Part shown: one piece after another, positions 7,514-16,246 of the stretch
How positions within the stretch are numbered: the first letter of the stretch is position 1
Layout of the letters: each line of letters opens with the position of its first letter
Assembly (NCBI RefSeq): GCF_001434705.1
Contig: NZ_AZDJ01000030.1
Location: 78,496-142,495, forward strand
DNA: 64,000 bases
From: Lacticaseibacillus nasuensis JCM 17158
Lineage (GTDB): Bacteria > Bacillota > Bacilli > Lactobacillales > Lactobacillaceae
Direction: 5' to 3'
The notes under the pieces: generated by a model
The model's database searches: none
What the model was told of the DNA's origin: nothing
The model's input: the letters and a program-made list of their open reading frames with translations, nothing else
Made by a program: the position numbers and the translations under genes

Positions 7514-9421
7514 TTATTCCCCTTGCAACCGCGCCAACCGCTTCTCCAGCGTGGCAATCTGCCCGGCCAGCTGCCTACCAACATCCGTTTCGGCCACCGT
7601 GCGCCGCTTGGCCTCGGTTTCCACCACGCGCTTCGTCGAGACGATATCTGTCAGGTGGGCCAGCGCGTCCGCCTTGGAGGTAAAGGGTTGGTGCGTCACC
7701 AGCTGCATGCCATTGGAATTATCCAACAAGGTGTAGCCGCCGATGCCGGTGGTCGCCTGGTACGGGCGGGAGAAGCCGCCGTCGATGACGAACATTTTGC
7801 CATCGGCGAGAATCGGCGACTTGCCTTTTTTCACCGGGGTGTGGCCATTGATAACGTGATCGGTCGCCGGGTCCATGCCAAACGCCGTCAACAACTGCCG
7901 CACAAAATCCGCCGAGTGCCGCAGCTGATAATACGGATTCGGGTGCTCGTCGTGCGTCTCGGGTGCATCAATAAAGTAGCGCTCGAAGGTGGTCATGTCG
8001 TGCTTACCAAACAAGGGCGAGTTCGGGCCGGTCCACAGGTACCACAACAGGTCGGTGGCCAGATCCGCGCGCTGCTCAGGATGCGCGTAGGCCGTCCGCA
8101 GATTTTCCTCCAACAAGTCGAACAGCGCTGGCCCGCGATAGGTTTTGCCCTGCAGGGTCAGGCCGACGAACTCGCCTGCCGTATCCACTGGCACGCAGCC
8201 GTGAATCAGCAGATTGTGATTATACCGGCGATACATGCTGCCGTGACTGACGAGAAAATCCATGTGCCGGTGCAGCCGCTCGGAATGCGTGAACGCGGTC
8301 ACGAGCTGGCTGATGACCGCCTGCTCCTCATCGTTTAACGCGTAGGGGTCGGTCGGGTCAACCGTGGCAAAACAGCCATCGTGAATCGGATAGGTGTGGC
8401 CATTTAAGGTAATGTGGGTTTGCGCGGCGTCCAGCTTGTCGAGCAACAGCCGGTGAGCCATGCCAAATTCCGGCCGGCGCTTGATCACCGGGCCTTCCAG
8501 CTTGAACTGAATGATGGCGATGGCCTGATGAATCCGGGTGATGTCTAACGCTTCATCAGCCGCCAGCTCATCCCCAGTGGCCACCTTAGGCCGAAACGCC
8601 GGATTATCACCGTAATACCGCGCGGCCAGCTGGGCGAGGTGGCGCAGGTTGATGCCATAAGTGTCTTCGAGGATATCGAGATTATTATAGCGGGCAGAAA
8701 TCCGTACGAGGTTGGCGATGCACAACGCCGACCCGGCGGCGCCCCCGAGCCAGAGAATGTCGTGGTTGCCCCACTGGATATCCACGCCGCCGCGGGCCAT
8801 CAACGCCTCGACGACTTTATCCGGCGCGGGACCACGGTCGTAAATATCGCCGACGATGTGAATTCGATCGACGGTGAGGCGCTGAATGGTGTCGCAGGTG
8901 GCGGCAATCCAGGCGTCGACTTGGCGCAAGCCGATTAAGTGCTGAATAATCGCCCAGTAATAGGCTTGTTTGTCGGCAGTGCGGTCATCGTTATACAGCA
9001 ATTCTTCGGTGATATAGGCAAAATTTGGCGCCATCGCCTTGCGGACCTTGGAACGCGAATACTTCGTCGCGGTGAAGGCCAATAGCCGCACAAGCCGCTG
9101 GACGTTATCGAGGTACCACTGCTGCAACTCGTCCCCGGTTTCGTGCTGATGCAAGTAGGCCAATCGCTCCTCTGGGTAATACACGAGAAACGCGAAGCGC
9201 TGGAGCGTCGCCTCGTTAAGTTCGCCGGCAAAACAGTCGCGGATTTTCTGCTTCACATTGCCGCTGCCGTTGCGTAGCACGTGCTGGAACGCGTCGTACT
9301 CGCCGTGGATGTCGCTCATGAACGCCTCGGTGGGCTTGGGCAGGTGCATAATCGCATTCAGATTGATCAATTCGGTGGTAATCGCCGGAATCGTTTGAAA
9401 CTTTGCTGTTGGGTCTGCCAT
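7514..9421 (-). CDS. fbp: Fructose-1,6-bisphosphatase class III
   Basis: 635 aa from the ATG at 9421, which has GGGGGA 5-10 bases upstream; an in-frame extension to 9553 lacks such a site. Class III (Firmicutes) length is about 640-670 aa. Metallophosphatase motifs are in order: SDIHGEYDAF (36-45), GDIYDRGPAPD, WGNHDILWLG, NGHTYPIHDG and, near the C-terminus, INGHTPVKKG and VIDGGFSRPYQ. It hydrolyses fructose-1,6-bisphosphate to fructose-6-phosphate for gluconeogenesis, which fits the lactate-using lutABC genes elsewhere in the window. Monocistronic; the clpL terminator lies just upstream. Confidence 0.95.
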   Translation of the reverse strand: MADPTAKFQTIPAITTELINLNAIMHLPKPTEAFMSDIHGEYDAFQHVLRNGSGNVKQKIRDCFAGELNEATLQRFAFLVYYPEERLAYLHQHETGDELQQWYLDNVQRLVRLLAFTATKYSRSKVRKAMAPNFAYITEELLYNDDRTADKQAYYWAIIQHLIGLRQVDAWIAATCDTIQRLTVDRIHIVGDIYDRGPAPDKVVEALMARGGVDIQWGNHDILWLGGAAGSALCIANLVRISARYNNLDILEDTYGINLRHLAQLAARYYGDNPAFRPKVATGDELAADEALDITRIHQAIAIIQFKLEGPVIKRRPEFGMAHRLLLDKLDAAQTHITLNGHTYPIHDGCFATVDPTDPYALNDEEQAVISQLVTAFTHSERLHRHMDFLVSHGSMYRRYNHNLLIHGCVPVDTAGEFVGLTLQGKTYRGPALFDLLEENLRTAYAHPEQRADLATDLLWYLWTGPNSPLFGKHDMTTFERYFIDAPETHDEHPNPYYQLRHSADFVRQLLTAFGMDPATDHVINGHTPVKKGKSPILADGKMFVIDGGFSRPYQATTGIGGYTLLDNSNGMQLVTHQPFTSKADALAHLTDIVSTKRVVETEAKRRTVAETDVGRQLAGQIATLEKRLARLQGE

Positions 9422-9532
9422 GATAATCCCCCATAGACCAATTTTGGTAAAATTGTTGCATGCGTCCATGGTAGCACAGGGATGCCCGCGACGCCAATGA
9501 TTCGATTTACGTCTATACCAGTTTTCCAGACA

Positions 9533-9565
9533 CAAAAAAGCCACCCGAGTCAATGACTCGAGTGG
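9533..9565 (-). terminator. Rho-independent terminator of clpL
   Basis: CCACCCGAGT (9541-9550) pairs with ACTCGAGTGG (9556-9565), with one G-T pair, followed on the minus strand by CTTTTTTG. It lies 10 bases after the clpL stop. Confidence 0.85.
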
Positions 9566-9574
9566 TTAAGCAGA

Positions 9575-11716
9575 TTAGTCGGCCGCCCCGACGACAACCG
9601 GCGCCGCGCTAATCTTGATTTGCCCATCTTCAACGGTGGCCTGCAGGTGCTTTGCGTCGAGGTGTTCCAGATAGTAATCCGTCACCTCGTCGCGGATATT
9701 GGTTTCAATCACGCGACGCAACGGCCGCGCGCCCATCGCCTCGTCAAAGCCTTGCGTGATCAGCCACTGCTTGGCCTCAGGGGTGACGGTGAGCGTCAAG
9801 CCCTTCTTGGCCAGCGTCGCGTTGACATCCGTCAGCATCAAGTCGACGATTTTGCCGAGGTCTGCCTTGGTCAAATGGCTGAACTCAACAATGCCGTTGA
9901 ACCGGTTGAGAAATTCCGGCCGGAAGTATGGCGCCAGCCGACTCATCAAGTCGTGATCCTTGGCCGAATCGCCGGTGAGCGCCTCGTTGCCAAAGCCCGC
10001 GTTACTGGTAGCGATGATCACGGTATTCTTGAAGTCAACCACGTTGCCTTGGCCATCCGTCAGCCGCCCGTCGTCCATCACCTGCAACAGCAGCGTGAGC
10101 ACTTGCGGGTCGGCTTTTTCAATTTCATCCAGCAACACGATGGCATACGGATTGCGACGCACCTGCTCGGTGAGCGTGTTGCCGTTGTCGCCATAGCCCA
10201 CGTAGCCGGCGCTGGTGCCAATCAGCTTAGACACCGCGGTGCGGTCGGCGTATTCGGACATATCCAGGCGAATAATCGCGTCCTTGCTGCCAAATAGATC
10301 CAGCGCCAGCTGCTTAGCCAGCTCCGTCTTGCCGACGCCGGTTGGCCCGACGAATAGGAAGCTGCCAATTGGGCGGTTGCCTTCATCAAAGCCGGCGCGG
10401 TTCCGGCGAATCGCCCGGGCAACCATGTCGACGGCTTCATCCTGGCCGATTACCTTGCCCTTCAGGCGCTTACCGATATCGCGCAGGCGCTCGATATCGT
10501 TGGCGCCGAGTTTGGCCACCGGAATCCCGGTGAGCCGCTCGACGGCTTGCGCGACGTCATCCGGCGTCGCCACCACCGGCTTGGCCTCTGGCGTATCATC
10601 GGCGTGCGCCAAATCATCTTCGACCTTGGCCAGCTCCGCCTTTAACTTGGCGGCGCGCTCGAAGTCTTCGGTTTTGGCCGCTTCGTCTTTTTCGTGCGTC
10701 AGCGCTTGTTGCCGCTTCTCCAAGGCCACCTTATCGGCCACTGGATGTTGCGCGGCCAAGTGCGCCGCGGTCATGTCCAGCAAGTCGATGGCCTTATCTG
10801 GCAACCGGCGCTGCGGAATGTACTGCATCGCGTAATCCACCGCGGCCTTCAACACGTTGTCCGGCAAGGTGACGTGATGGTGCTCTTCGTACAGCTTGCG
10901 CACGCCCTTCAAAATCTCCAGTGTCGTTTCCGGGCTTGGCTCGTTGACGGTGACATCGTTAAACCGCCGCGCCAAGGCGCCATCCTTCATGATGGTATTG
11001 CGATATTCATCTTGGGTCGTGGCGCCGATGACGGTGATTTCACCACGCGACAGCGCCGGCTTGATGATGTCGGCTAAGCCCTTGCCGCCGTCTTCGCCAC
11101 CGGTGCTGCCGGTGCCGAGAATCTGCTGGATTTCGTCGAAGAACAGGATGACATTGCCGGCCTTTTTGACTTCGGCGACTAGTTGCTGAATGTTCTGTTC
11201 AAAGGAGCCGCGGTATTGCGTGCCGGCTTCCAGGCTGGACAAGTCGATGGAAATAATCTGCTTATCCTTCACCGCCGCCGGGACGTTACCAGCGACAATG
11301 GCTTGGGCCAAGCCTTCGACCACCGCCGTTTTACCAACGCCGGCATCCCCGACGAGAATCGGGTTGTTCTTCGTGCGCCGACTCAAGATTTCGGCAGTTT
11401 GTTGAATCTCGGCGTCGCGGCCGATGACCGGATCGAGCTCGCCTTTTTCAGCCGCGGCCGTTAAATTCCGCCCCAACTTGGCGAGAATGCCGCCGGTTTT
11501 TGGTTGTGGCTGAGTCTGTTCGCCGTCGATCGGAATCTCACGGGCGTTCGACGCCTCCAGCCGCCCAGATTGTTGCAGCTGCGCGACTTGTTCCGGCGTC
11601 AGTTCGTGGCCGTTGACCACATACCGCGTCGACCCGTCACTGCCCATGCGGCGCATGAGCTGCGAGAAAAAGTCATCCATATTGGAACTGAAGAATGGAT
11701 CATTAAATTGTGCCAT
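9575..11716 (-). CDS. clpL: ATP-dependent Clp protease/chaperone ATPase ClpL
   Basis: 713 aa HSP100 protein without the Clp-N repeats of ClpC and without the ClpE zinc finger; the short N-terminus with [12 protein letters not shown] (32-43) is typical of ClpL. It has two AAA+ modules: Walker A GDAGVGKT (123-130) with Walker B LFFDEI, and a second GPTGVGKTE with [13 protein letters not shown]-type coiled segment ([11 protein letters not shown]) lies between. ClpL is a heat-stress disaggregase of lactobacilli and streptococci. Start at 11716 chosen because AGGAGGG lies 7 bases upstream; the ATG at 11722 is too close. A CIRCE box controls its promoter about 400 bases upstream. Confidence 0.9.
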   Translation of the reverse strand: MAQFNDPFFSSNMDDFFSQLMRRMGSDGSTRYVVNGHELTPEQVAQLQQSGRLEASNAREIPIDGEQTQPQPKTGGILAKLGRNLTAAAEKGELDPVIGRDAEIQQTAEILSRRTKNNPILVGDAGVGKTAVVEGLAQAIVAGNVPAAVKDKQIISIDLSSLEAGTQYRGSFEQNIQQLVAEVKKAGNVILFFDEIQQILGTGSTGGEDGGKGLADIIKPALSRGEITVIGATTQDEYRNTIMKDGALARRFNDVTVNEPSPETTLEILKGVRKLYEEHHHVTLPDNVLKAAVDYAMQYIPQRRLPDKAIDLLDMTAAHLAAQHPVADKVALEKRQQALTHEKDEAAKTEDFERAAKLKAELAKVEDDLAHADDTPEAKPVVATPDDVAQAVERLTGIPVAKLGANDIERLRDIGKRLKGKVIGQDEAVDMVARAIRRNRAGFDEGNRPIGSFLFVGPTGVGKTELAKQLALDLFGSKDAIIRLDMSEYADRTAVSKLIGTSAGYVGYGDNGNTLTEQVRRNPYAIVLLDEIEKADPQVLTLLLQVMDDGRLTDGQGNVVDFKNTVIIATSNAGFGNEALTGDSAKDHDLMSRLAPYFRPEFLNRFNGIVEFSHLTKADLGKIVDLMLTDVNATLAKKGLTLTVTPEAKQWLITQGFDEAMGARPLRRVIETNIRDEVTDYYLEHLDAKHLQATVEDGQIKISAAPVVVGAAD

Positions 11717-11740
11717 CAGCATTCCCTCCTATTGTAAGTT

Positions 11741-11859
11741 GTGAGCGAGCCCGCTTAAGGTGCGGAGCACAAGCGCCGCCTGGGTGTTGAGTCGCGCACT
11801 TTGCGACCCGGCGACCAGGTGGACTTGTGTGCAGCACCTTGGGCTCACGAACACGATTA
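11741..11859. repeat. Structured intergenic repeat, copy 1 (clpL leader)
   Basis: First of two adjacent related units that begin GTGAGC and end near CACGATTA. Nested pairings: GTGAGC (11741-46) with GCTCAC (11843-48), AAGGTGC (11757-63) with GCACCTT (11834-40), CACAAG (11768-73) with CTTGTG (11824-29), CCTGG (11779-83) with CCAGG (11815-19), and apical GTCGC (11791-95) with GCGAC (11803-07). It lies inside the untranslated leader of clpL. Confidence 0.65.
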
Positions 11860-11863
11860 AGTT

Positions 11864-11979
11864 GTGAGCAAAGGCGCTTAGCAGGCGGAGCGTAGGCGCC
11901 GCCTGGTGCTTGAAAGGCGCTTTTTGCCTTTCGAGTGCCAGGTGGACCTACGTGCAGCCCGCTGCCTTTACGAGCACGA
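11864..11979. repeat. Structured intergenic repeat, copy 2 (clpL leader)
   Basis: Same layout as copy 1 but with compensating changes: AAAGGC (11870-75) with GCCTTT (11964-69), CGTAGG (11891-96) with CCTACG (11947-52), CCTGG with CCAGG, apical GAAAGGC (11912-18) with GCCTTTC. Pairing is kept while the paired bases differ between copies, so the folded form, not the primary sequence, is what is conserved. Confidence 0.65.
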
Positions 11980-12070
11980 TTATCGTCTAACCTAAACCAT
12001 CATTCTCTTTTGTCTTGCGTTAAAGTTCCTCCGTATTAATGCTTCCTCATCTGTAAACCAGATGGGCGCT

Positions 12071-12096
12071 AAAAAAGGCACCGCATTGCTGTGCCT
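12071..12096 (-). terminator. Intrinsic-terminator-like hairpin inside the clpL leader
   Basis: On the minus strand AGGCAC (12096-12091) pairs with GTGCCT (12081-12076), followed by T5. It lies about 25 bases after the expected clpL transcription start and would cut the transcript short unless bypassed. GGGCG/CGCCC (12100-12104 with 12064-12068) brackets it and could compete. A possible 35-codon leader frame starts with GTG at 12099 after AAGGAAAGG. Attenuation here is inference. Confidence 0.5.
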
Positions 12097-12124
12097 CACC
12101 GCCCTTTCCTTGTTTACATAATGT

Positions 12125-12154
12125 ATTATACCACGTTTATTAGCACTATTTCAA
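12125..12154 (-). promoter_or_regulatory. clpL promoter (sigma-A)
   Basis: Minus-strand TTGAAA (12149-12154), 18-base spacer, TATAAT (12125-12130). The start point would be near 12118, giving a leader of about 400 bases before the clpL ATG at 11716. Confidence 0.8.
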
Positions 12155-12166
12155 GTAGAGTGCTAA
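12140..12166. promoter_or_regulatory. CIRCE operator (HrcA site)
   Basis: TTAGCACTA (12140-12148), a 9-base spacer, then GAGTGCTAA (12158-12166). This matches the CIRCE consensus TTAGCACTC-N9-GAGTGCTAA with one mismatch. It overlaps the -35 element of the clpL promoter, so HrcA should repress clpL outside heat stress. Confidence 0.9.
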
Positions 12167-12269
12167 TACGTGATGAAATGTACTTCGTCATATTAAGTTG
12201 TCCAACAAGCTCTCACGTTAATGAAAGTCGCTGCTCCTGAATCAAATTGATTTTAAAGTACAAAATAAA

Positions 12270-12296
12270 AATCGCAACCACACAAGGATTGCGATT
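12270..12296 (-). terminator. Terminator of the mannose-family PTS operon
   Basis: AATCGCAA (12270-12277) pairs with TTGCGATT (12289-12296); the minus-strand transcript continues as TTTTTATTTTG. It lies 30 bases beyond the last gene of the operon. Confidence 0.8.
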
Positions 12297-12325
12297 AATG
12301 AATTGTACAACTTAGTCAACTAATG

Positions 12326-12799
12326 CTACTTAAACACACTATATTCTTTAGTGTCATAGGGTGCTGTTTGAAAGTATAATTTTACTTTTTTCTTTTGAAT
12401 CGCGCGAATGTCTTGCACTTCTGTAGGTGAGAAGTAATCATCGAGCCTTTTAAGTAGATATCTACTAGCGGGATAAGGAAACTGGACTTCTTTCACCTTC
12501 AATCCCAAATCTATCGCTTGGCGCAATGCATGAACATTTTCAAACACGATCATAAGATTCAGCGTCTCCTCCTCTCTGGGTGTATTGATAAACTCAATAA
12601 GATCTTCCACCGAGAAAAACTCAACACGGTGATTATCAGGGAAACTTAATTTCATCACTTTGGTAAAAAACGGATCATCTGTGTGGGCAGGATCTACTAC
12701 CGCAATAAAGTTTGCATTTACAAAGCTGTTCCAATTTAGCGCTACTGTAGCATGTAACAGTCTGCTATCCACTCGCACAAGCCTAATCTTTACACTCAT
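12326..12799 (-). CDS. Second mannose-family PTS EIIB component, divergent (possibly regulatory)
   Basis: 157 aa. The EIIB active-site segment RVDSRLLHATV (8-18) keeps the phosphorylatable histidine H15 but has H-A-T where canonical members, including the paralogue at 17880-18365, have H-G-Q. It is the last gene of the operon, overlaps the CdaR-like regulator by 4 bases (ATGA-type coupling) and is about 5 kb from the main EIIB. It may be an alternative EIIB or a sensor that passes PTS state to the regulator. That role is inferred from position only. Confidence 0.7.
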   Translation of the reverse strand: MSVKIRLVRVDSRLLHATVALNWNSFVNANFIAVVDPAHTDDPFFTKVMKLSFPDNHRVEFFSVEDLIEFINTPREEETLNLMIVFENVHALRQAIDLGLKVKEVQFPYPASRYLLKRLDDYFSPTEVQDIRAIQKKKVKLYFQTAPYDTKEYSVFK

Positions 12800-13878
12800 T
12801 TATCCTTCACCTGCCGCTTCTCTGCTAGTGTACGGCTAAATAAATCCGCGATGAGATAGAACATCAACTTCCCCTGAGAACTTCCACGGATATCGAGACC
12901 AAAATTTGTCTCATAACGCTTCAGCTTATACAATAGCGTATTTTTATGAAGAAACAAGTGATCTGCCGTTTGTTTTAAGTTGAAATTATTGGCGAAGAAT
13001 GCGTTTGCAATTTCCGACATTTCGTCGGGGTCAATCTTGTCCATTCGCTTTAAGTAAAAGTCAAACAAATTATTGATGTCTTCCCGAGATAACTTCGTCC
13101 GATAATAACTAACTAAGTAATCCGTGAAGAAGTAAGGCCGGTCTTTTTTCATTTCAACATTTCGCATCAGCCATAAGCAACTCGAGTAACTTTCACCATA
13201 TAACTTAAGGTCAGACTGCGGGGTCCCCACCGCATAATAGGTATTAGTAATACCCCAGTCTACGAGTTCGGATATAAAGGCTGAGACACCCGAATGAAAG
13301 GATTCCTCTTTTAATATTGGCTTGATGTTTTTATAAATCAGAAGAGATTGATCATCAACCAAAGAATAGAATGTGTTCCGATCGTTAATTTTATACTTAA
13401 GGTTGGTAACCTCTGTACGATCAAATCCATCATTACTAAACAAGTACACTGCAACCCTTGGTAATTCGGAATCGAGCTTTAATTGTTTCACTAAATCCTG
13501 AATATAATTTACATCACTTGGGCCTTGCTTAGTGAGCTCCTTGATTAACTGATCATCACGAGATAACCGCTCCAGGGCACTTTCTTGATTAACTTCATAT
13601 TGAATTCTCGTTGACAAGGAATCGTAAAGCAGTTTACTAACCATATCAATACTGGAGTCAGCGCTTTTAACCCACAGATAACCCCGTAATTTACCATTCA
13701 CTTGCAGCGGATATACACGACTGCTCTTAGCATCAGCATCATCGCCAACAGGTTTCCCAATCATTGATTTGTCATTAGAAGATATGATTATTTTTCCCGC
13801 ATCAAGTAGTCCAATAACGTAATCTGGATTCTCTTCTACCACATGCACAAATTCATTAAAAATCTGGTCTAATCGCAT
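12796..13878 (-). CDS. CdaR/PucR-type transcriptional regulator with C-terminal HTH
   Basis: 360 aa. The C-terminus has the PucR/CdaR helix-turn-helix: NLKQTADHLFLHKNTLLYKL followed by RYETNFGLDIR (about 310-340). The N-terminal ~100 residues resemble a sugar-diacid-recognition type sensor domain (GKIIISSNDKSMIGKPV), with a middle domain between. Members activate sugar-acid or purine catabolic genes in response to the substrate. Being inside the PTS operon, it most likely controls that operon and hints that the substrate is a sugar acid. The ATG at 13878 has a weak ribosome binding site. Confidence 0.7.
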   Translation of the reverse strand: MRLDQIFNEFVHVVEENPDYVIGLLDAGKIIISSNDKSMIGKPVGDDADAKSSRVYPLQVNGKLRGYLWVKSADSSIDMVSKLLYDSLSTRIQYEVNQESALERLSRDDQLIKELTKQGPSDVNYIQDLVKQLKLDSELPRVAVYLFSNDGFDRTEVTNLKYKINDRNTFYSLVDDQSLLIYKNIKPILKEESFHSGVSAFISELVDWGITNTYYAVGTPQSDLKLYGESYSSCLWLMRNVEMKKDRPYFFTDYLVSYYRTKLSREDINNLFDFYLKRMDKIDPDEMSEIANAFFANNFNLKQTADHLFLHKNTLLYKLKRYETNFGLDIRGSSQGKLMFYLIADLFSRTLAEKRQVKDK

Positions 13879-13968
13879 ACTAACACCCCAGTCCGTACCG
13901 AGACTCTGCAGTACTACTCAAAGACCAGTTTACCAGTTTTATGCTCATTACGACCAATCTTACTATTG

Positions 13969-14856
13969 TTATTTCAGCCCGTAATGTTTGAGCATCATCA
14001 GAATCTGTTTATCTGTGTCAGCATCTGGCTGATGAGCGGGTAACCGTGCAGGGCCTACGGGAGCAATTCCTGATAACTCAATTGCCCGCTTCAGAATAGA
14101 AGGCACTGTGCCTAGCTTCAATGCTGCACGTAGCGGCTCTAACTCAGCCTGTAGTTCCTTTGCGCGCTCTTTATCACCAGAACGTAAAGCATGATCCAAC
14201 CCAACAACGACGTCAGTTATCAAATTACTCGTACCGGCGATGGCTCCACTTGCGCCCATTTCATATGCCTGTGAAATCTTCGAATCAGACCCAATAAGAA
14301 CGTGAAGGCCTGTAGCTTCAGCCACGTCAATATAGCTTTGAAGATTCTCAAGATTACCGCTGCTATCCTTTATTCCCTGAATATTGTCGATCCTTGCAAG
14401 CTTCTCGACAACCGTCGCAGGAATATTACACCCGGTGCTCTTCGGAATATTGTAGAGAATAATTGGAATGTGGACACTCGCGGCAACAGTACTGAAATAA
14501 TCAACAAGCTCATCATCCGTTGGCTTAATAAAGTATGGCGTGATGACAGAAAGCGCATCCGCTCCGGCAGCTTCTGCTCGTTGTGACATGGACACTGCTG
14601 CCCCGGTTGAACATGCACCTGTTCCGACATAAACAGGCACCCGATGATCAACATATTGAATCACAGCGCTTGCAAATGCAATTCGTTCATCATCAGACAC
14701 AACATGGAACTCTCCATTGCTGCCAAGAGGGAAAATACCAGAAACACCATGTGTAATTAAATGATCAACTAGAAGATGCATGGCATTCAGGTTAATGGTC
14801 TGCGCATTATCTCGATGAAACGGTGTCACGATTGGTGTAATAATCCCTGTAAACAC
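13969..14856 (-). CDS. DapA-family aldolase in the PTS operon
   Basis: 295 aa. Catalytic residues Y135 (LYNIPKSTG) and K163 (GIKDSSG) are in place, with GSNGE (45-49) as substrate loop. It starts with GTG at 14856 behind AAGGAGG. As part of a sugar PTS operon it should be a lyase for a keto-acid or deoxy-sugar intermediate rather than dihydrodipicolinate synthase; N-acetylneuraminate-lyase or KDG-aldolase-like activity are the alternatives. Paralogue of the enzyme at 2199-3098. Confidence 0.75.
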   Translation of the reverse strand: MFTGIITPIVTPFHRDNAQTINLNAMHLLVDHLITHGVSGIFPLGSNGEFHVVSDDERIAFASAVIQYVDHRVPVYVGTGACSTGAAVSMSQRAEAAGADALSVITPYFIKPTDDELVDYFSTVAASVHIPIILYNIPKSTGCNIPATVVEKLARIDNIQGIKDSSGNLENLQSYIDVAEATGLHVLIGSDSKISQAYEMGASGAIAGTSNLITDVVVGLDHALRSGDKERAKELQAELEPLRAALKLGTVPSILKRAIELSGIAPVGPARLPAHQPDADTDKQILMMLKHYGLK

Positions 14857-14880
14857 TATTATTTACCTCCTTGTAATGCA

Positions 14881-15291
14881 TTACTCTCCGTCCAGCTTGT
14901 CGTTAGTAAACACTGCACTTTCTTTCACGGTTTCAATGACATGAGGAACCAACTCGTCAATATCTGAATCCGAATCCATCGAGACTTTAAGATACAAGTC
15001 AATGAAAGCTGGTAAGTTTAATCCAGTGATTACTTTATGATCATATTTTCGCGTCAGTGCGGTCATCACATTGGATGGCGTACCACCAAAAAGATCGACA
15101 AAAACTAAGGTCTGTCCCTTCAAGCTGCTTAGCAGATCAGTAGCTTCTTTAGTAAACTGTTCAAACGATTCTCCGGGTATTAGAGATAAGTTGTATACAT
15201 TTTCCGTCTTTCCAACAATCATCTCAGCTGATTTCACAAGCTCAACCCCGAAGTGTCCATGTGTTGCAACCACAATATTTACTGTCGACAT
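14881..15291 (-). CDS. PTS mannose-family EIIA component
   Basis: 136 aa. The phosphorylated histidine is H10 in VVATHGHFG, and the second block FVDLFGGTPSN is diagnostic of the mannose-family EIIA fold. It carries phosphate from HPr to EIIB. It lies 24 bases upstream of the aldolase gene and downstream of the dehydrogenase, an unusual position because EIIA genes of this family usually lie next to EIIB. Confidence 0.9.
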   Translation of the reverse strand: MSTVNIVVATHGHFGVELVKSAEMIVGKTENVYNLSLIPGESFEQFTKEATDLLSSLKGQTLVFVDLFGGTPSNVMTALTRKYDHKVITGLNLPAFIDLYLKVSMDSDSDIDELVPHVIETVKESAVFTNDKLDGE

Positions 15292-15301
15292 ACTTTACCC
15301 C

Positions 15302-16237
15302 CTAAGCCAATCCTAACTGTTTGAGCACAATGCCAGTAGAAATCTCACATGTACGAACGTCAGATTCGACTGTCCGTGCAGCAGTATGTGACGTCAGGAA
15401 GAAATTATCTAACTGAAGTAAAGGCTCATTAGCGGCAGGGGGCTCGGTTGTAAACACGTCGAAGCATGCCGCACTTATCTCATGGTTCTTCAAAGCTTCA
15501 TACAATGCGCCTTCATCCACAATGCCACCTCGAGCGGCATTAATCAAAACTGCACTTTCCTTCATTTCTTCTAACTGTTTTTTCCCCACGGTATTGCGTG
15601 TGCTCTCCAGGAGAGGAAGATGAAGTGAAACATAGTCCGCCGTCTGGTAGATATCATCAGGAGTAGTACTCGTAACATGATATTCATTTAGTATATCTTG
15701 AGGAATATCGAACACATCGTTCACCTTGACAGTCATACCTACACCGACAGCCTGACGTGCCAGATGCTTCCCAATAGCGCCAAAACCAATAATCCCTAAA
15801 GTTTTCCCAAATAATTCAGAACCTGTCGGTTTATCCCAACGGCCTTCTTTTACTTCCTTAATAGTAGCGTATAGATTCTTGGCTGTGGCATACATGAATG
15901 CCATTACGTGTTCAGCTACTGCCAACGAGTTCGATCCAACTGTACGGCCAACGTAAATGTTCTTCTGGTTAGCATATTCAACGTCAATGTTATCCGTTCC
16001 AACGCCAAACTTGCATACGACTTTTAACTTAGGACACTGATCAATCAGGGCCTTGTCAACCTTATCTACACCAACAATAATGGCGGAGGCATCCTTAGCT
16101 TTCTCCAAAAATACTTCAGGACTGTATGGCAACCCGGTATCATTATAGTCAACGGTCAAACCAGCAGCCTTCATTTTGGCAACCTGATTCAATCCATTAT
16201 TAGCAAACCCTCGAGGGGTAATTAATACTTTCAACAT
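15302..16237 (-). CDS. D-isomer-specific 2-hydroxyacid dehydrogenase
   Basis: 311 aa, NAD(P)-dependent. The Rossmann motif is GIIGFGAIGKHLA (about 148-160); catalytic Arg is in INAARGGIVDE, Glu in FTTEPP and His in TSHTAA. It resembles phosphoglycerate/hydroxypyruvate dehydrogenases. Inside a PTS operon with aldolases it probably reduces a keto acid or semialdehyde product of aldol cleavage (for example hydroxypyruvate to glycerate), or oxidises the incoming hydroxyacid. The substrate is unknown. Confidence 0.8.
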   Translation of the reverse strand: MLKVLITPRGFANNGLNQVAKMKAAGLTVDYNDTGLPYSPEVFLEKAKDASAIIVGVDKVDKALIDQCPKLKVVCKFGVGTDNIDVEYANQKNIYVGRTVGSNSLAVAEHVMAFMYATAKNLYATIKEVKEGRWDKPTGSELFGKTLGIIGFGAIGKHLARQAVGVGMTVKVNDVFDIPQDILNEYHVTSTTPDDIYQTADYVSLHLPLLESTRNTVGKKQLEEMKESAVLINAARGGIVDEGALYEALKNHEISAACFDVFTTEPPAANEPLLQLDNFFLTSHTAARTVESDVRTCEISTGIVLKQLGLA

Positions 16238-16246
16238 AATTCTCCT

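Noticed and set aside
7523-8338. Long plus-strand frame antisense to fbp
   Set aside because: Shadow frame of a strongly conserved gene in GC-rich DNA; no ribosome binding site or family motifs.
9422-9553. N-terminal extension of fbp to 9553
   Set aside because: Lacks a ribosome binding site and reads as non-family sequence; the ATG at 9421 has GGGGGA in place.
10694-11077. Plus-strand frames inside clpL
   Set aside because: Shadow frames of ClpL codons with no start signals.
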